Positions 61,520-64,000 of a stretch of 64,000 bases of DNA are shown one piece after another (positions within the stretch are counted from its first letter, which is position 1; each line of letters begins with the position of its first letter). A program made the translations under genes and the position numbers. Source of the DNA: Coprococcus_C hominis. GTDB lineage: Bacteria > Bacillota > Clostridia > Lachnospirales > Lachnospiraceae. The stretch lies in NCBI RefSeq assembly GCF_020687505.1, contig NZ_JAJEQT010000007.1; one strand, written 5' to 3'. Below the pieces are notes generated by a model, which was given only the letters and a program-made list of their open reading frames with translations, was not told the origin of the DNA and made no database searches.

Positions 61520-62725
61520 TTATCTATCCTTTGCCAATGCTCGATTTACCACATCAAATAACTCCTCAGGTTTATTGTACTTTACCCTTGCATAGATGTC
61601 CATAGTTGTTTTGCTGTTTTCATGTCCTGCAAGGTACTGAACAGTCTTAGGGTCCACTCCTGCATAGAGAAGATTGGTTATGTAAGTGTGCCGAAGCTGA
61701 TGTGGGGTCACATCAAAATCTATCGTATATTTGATTTTAGGTTGATTCTTCTGTGTCATGCCCAGCGTTGGAGTAACCGTATATTTGATACTCTCCCCAT
61801 TTACATACTTATAGTAGTTCCGGGGCTTAGTGGAACGGACAACTACATACTGCCATACCCTTTGAAACTGTGAATATGCAAGCGGCTCTCCCTTGCTGTC
61901 AGCGATCACATAATTTGATATGGAATTTTCTTTCGCTTCCCGCAGACAATCTACCAAACACTTCGGTATCGGAATATCCCTTTTTGCTGCCGGAGTCTTT
62001 AGCACCGTAGAAACCACAGGTCTGTTATGCTCTGACCTCCATGCTCTCCGCACGGATATATACGGAGTAGGTGCGTCCAGGAATACACAATCCCATTGCA
62101 GTCCAAGCGCCTCCTCCCGGCGAAGCCCGGAATACAAGCAAATCATAATGAACAAATAGGGAGGCAGCCCCTTGACTGTATCCAGCAACACCTCAACCTG
62201 CTGGTCGGTTAATGCGTCTTTCTTCTTCGTTGGCCTTCCGCCCTTTGCAGATATTCCAACACAAGGATTATAGCTAATCAGCTCACTACGCTCTGCCGAG
62301 TAAAAAATACATTTGATGAGCATATTTACCGTATTGTATAAGCCCTCCGATTTTTTGGTCAGCGGCACAAGTGCCAGACGAATATCATCTGCGGTCACTT
62401 CCTCCATATACATATCACCTAAAGGCTTAATGATATAATTTCTCATGTCAGAGGTATAGCCCTTCATCGTAGCTGAAGATACCTTTGCTGATTGCATTAG
62501 CAGCCATTTCTCGCAATACTCAGCAACCGTGGGATGCTTCCGCCGGAAAATAATCTCCTCAACCTGCTTCTTCGCTGCCAGCTGCTTTTCATACAGTTCT
62601 TCACAGGTGGACGCATACAAACTGACCTGCTTGCCATCCGCATCCAAAATTCGAGTTCGATAATACAAGGTTCCCTTTCTCGTAACGGTTCCGTACTGCG
62701 GAACACTCCTATTTTTCTTTGCCAT
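61520..62725 (-). CDS. Tyrosine recombinase (integrase)
   Basis: The 401-residue integrase has an N-terminal arm-binding part (YGTVTRKGTLYYRTRILDADGKQ), a SAM-like core-binding domain (PTVAEYCEKWLL) and the catalytic domain with R-H-R-Y: YSGLRREEALGL, PHQLRHTYITNLL, YLAGHENSKTTMDIY. It is the likely enzyme for integration into the nearby rpsI site. A related integrase lies upstream. Confidence 0.93.
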   Translation of the reverse strand: MAKKNRSVPQYGTVTRKGTLYYRTRILDADGKQVSLYASTCEELYEKQLAAKKQVEEIIFRRKHPTVAEYCEKWLLMQSAKVSSATMKGYTSDMRNYIIKPLGDMYMEEVTADDIRLALVPLTKKSEGLYNTVNMLIKCIFYSAERSELISYNPCVGISAKGGRPTKKKDALTDQQVEVLLDTVKGLPPYLFIMICLYSGLRREEALGLQWDCVFLDAPTPYISVRRAWRSEHNRPVVSTVLKTPAAKRDIPIPKCLVDCLREAKENSISNYVIADSKGEPLAYSQFQRVWQYVVVRSTKPRNYYKYVNGESIKYTVTPTLGMTQKNQPKIKYTIDFDVTPHQLRHTYITNLLYAGVDPKTVQYLAGHENSKTTMDIYARVKYNKPEELFDVVNRALAKDR

Positions 62726-62823
62726 ATTGATTTCCTTTCTTGATAATGAGCGTCGTTTACAACTTACACCCCCGTTTTATCAGAAAGCACGAATTTAATC
62801 AAAGATACGGATTAGGGAAAACA

Positions 62824-62851
62824 AAGAGCGAGACATCCTTGCCTCGCTCTT
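62824..62851 (-). terminator. Probable terminator between the two integrase genes
   Basis: AAGAGCGAG and CTCGCTCTT pair, followed on the minus strand by TTTGTTTT. It lies just after the second integrase stop codon. Confidence 0.65.
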
Positions 62852-62882
62852 ACTGCTTATGATATTCCATTACTTCTGTGCT

Positions 62883-64000
62883 TTAGGATCGAACACCATC
62901 CCACTGAGCAAATGCGCCACCCATACTTTTAACCAGCTCGTCCGGTCGATTGTATTTGACCTTGGCATAGATGTCCATTGTAATCTTGCTACTCTCATGA
63001 CCTGCCAGATATTGAACCGTTTTGGGGTCTACCGACGAATGGATCAGGTTCGTGATATATGTGTGCCGAAGCTGATGGGGTGTTACCTCGAAGTCCAGAC
63101 TGTAAACTACTTTCCCATTATGAGCGGCCTTTTCTCCCAAAACAGGCGTGACCGTATGCCTGACCCTTTTTCCATCTTCATACCGGTAATAACTCCGCTC
63201 CTTAACTGTTCTGGTAACGATGTACTGCCAGAGCCGCTTAAACTGCGTGTAGGACAATGGATCGCCATCCCGATTTGGAACAACATACTCCGAAGTGGAA
63301 TTTGCCTTTGCTTCTCTCAGACAGTCTGCCAAGCAGATGGGGAGAGGAATGTTTCTCTCCGCTGCCTTTGTTTTCAATTCATCAAGAATGACCGGTCGGT
63401 TGCTTTCTGTGTGCCATGCCCTTCGTACTGTTAGGTATGGAGTATCCGTATCAAGATATACAGAATCCCATTGCAGGGCGAGGATTTCTTCTCTCCGCAA
63501 TCCTGCATACAGACCAAGCATCACAAATACATACGGCGGAAGCCCTTGAATGGCATCCAATAAGCGGGCTGCCTGCTCATCTGTCAGAGCTTCTTTTTCT
63601 TTCTGCGGAACTCCTCCGCCTTTTGAGGTCAGATAGACTGTTGGATTTTTCTCAATGACCCTGCTTTCCTTTGCTGCCCGGAAAATAGATTTGTAAAGGA
63701 CAACCACCGACTTATAAACCGAAGCCGATTTTTGGGAAACAGGAACGAGGGCAAGCTGGATGTCATCCAAAGTCACATCCGCCATCCGCATATCTCCCAA
63801 TTCTTTGATAATGTGCCTTCTGACTTTAGATGTATAGTCGGTCATTGTAGTAGCTCGTACATGAACCGACTGCATCAGCAGCCATTTCTCACAGTAGTCT
63901 GCAACGGTGGGAGACTTTCGACAAAATGTATCATTGTCGATCTGCTCCAACGCATTCAGTTCCTTATCATATAATTCTTCAGGTGTCCTTGCATAAAGGG
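62883..64000 (-). CDS. Second tyrosine recombinase, 5' part outside the window
   Basis: The visible 372 residues start within LYARTPEELYDKELNALEQ, which aligns with LYASTCEELYEKQL of the first integrase, so the gene is cut by the right edge of the window and not by a deletion. The catalytic residues are present (LYAGLRREEILAL, PHQLRHTYITNL, YLAGHESSKITMDIY). Identity with the first integrase is high over the C-terminal half. Tandem related recombinases may act together or one may be a leftover of a second element. Confidence 0.9.
   Translation of the reverse strand, partial: LYARTPEELYDKELNALEQIDNDTFCRKSPTVADYCEKWLLMQSVHVRATTMTDYTSKVRRHIIKELGDMRMADVTLDDIQLALVPVSQKSASVYKSVVVLYKSIFRAAKESRVIEKNPTVYLTSKGGGVPQKEKEALTDEQAARLLDAIQGLPPYVFVMLGLYAGLRREEILALQWDSVYLDTDTPYLTVRRAWHTESNRPVILDELKTKAAERNIPLPICLADCLREAKANSTSEYVVPNRDGDPLSYTQFKRLWQYIVTRTVKERSYYRYEDGKRVRHTVTPVLGEKAAHNGKVVYSLDFEVTPHQLRHTYITNLIHSSVDPKTVQYLAGHESSKITMDIYAKVKYNRPDELVKSMGGAFAQWDGVRS

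Overview
The window looks like a chromosome segment of a spore-forming anaerobe of the Lachnospiraceae (Bacillota). The evidence is a cotJ spore-coat operon, the sporulation protein YyaC, T-box control of leuA, a methyl-accepting chemotaxis protein, a FliD-like protein, and membrane families common in that group (DUF5711, TraX, PadR/DUF1700/DUF4097). No species can be named from the sequence alone.

Layout. 1-6.9 kb: start of a 16S rRNA gene with tandem promoters, then CvpA, DUF5711, a LysM membrane protein, YyaC, a coiled-coil membrane protein and an HD-domain protein. 7-12 kb: leuA behind a leucine-type T-box, ung, a histidine phosphatase and the cotJ operon. 12-19 kb: a flippase-like membrane protein, a 41-residue lipoprotein, serine dehydratase, a response regulator fused to a broken CotH gene, tRNA-Pro, a TtcA-like enzyme and an SbcD-like phosphoesterase with membrane segments. 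19-28 kb: glycosyltransferases, pyrG, a PAP2 protein, ilvE, ridA and an S1 protein. 28-33 kb: two tRNAs around a long hairpin element, a small acyl-carrier-protein cassette (ACP, BtrH-like protein, PPTase), and rpmG-secE-nusG-rplK-rplA. 33-48 kb: FliD-like protein, TraX, HAD, MATE and HD proteins, then a MacB-type ABC locus with a two-component system whose regulator has a stop codon. Two more long hairpins sit directly upstream of its permeases. 48-60 kb: ECF sigma with its partner, an antiporter behind a fluoride riboswitch, MATE/MarR, AzlCD, a third broken response regulator, PadR/DUF1700/DUF4097 and a chemoreceptor. 60.3-64 kb: the end of an integrated element recombined into the 3' end of rpsI, with an ORF6N/PLD-like protein and two tandem tyrosine recombinases.

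Most notable: (1) three long hairpins (28186-28395, 41906-42101, 46493-46780) with the same plan whose arms differ in sequence but stay complementary; (2) a 31-bp palindrome found both upstream of the ORF6N gene and inside its coding sequence; (3) the ACP/BtrH-like/PPTase cassette; (4) three response regulators broken in three different ways, one fused in frame to a CotH remnant; (5) an rpsI 3' fragment marking an integration site.
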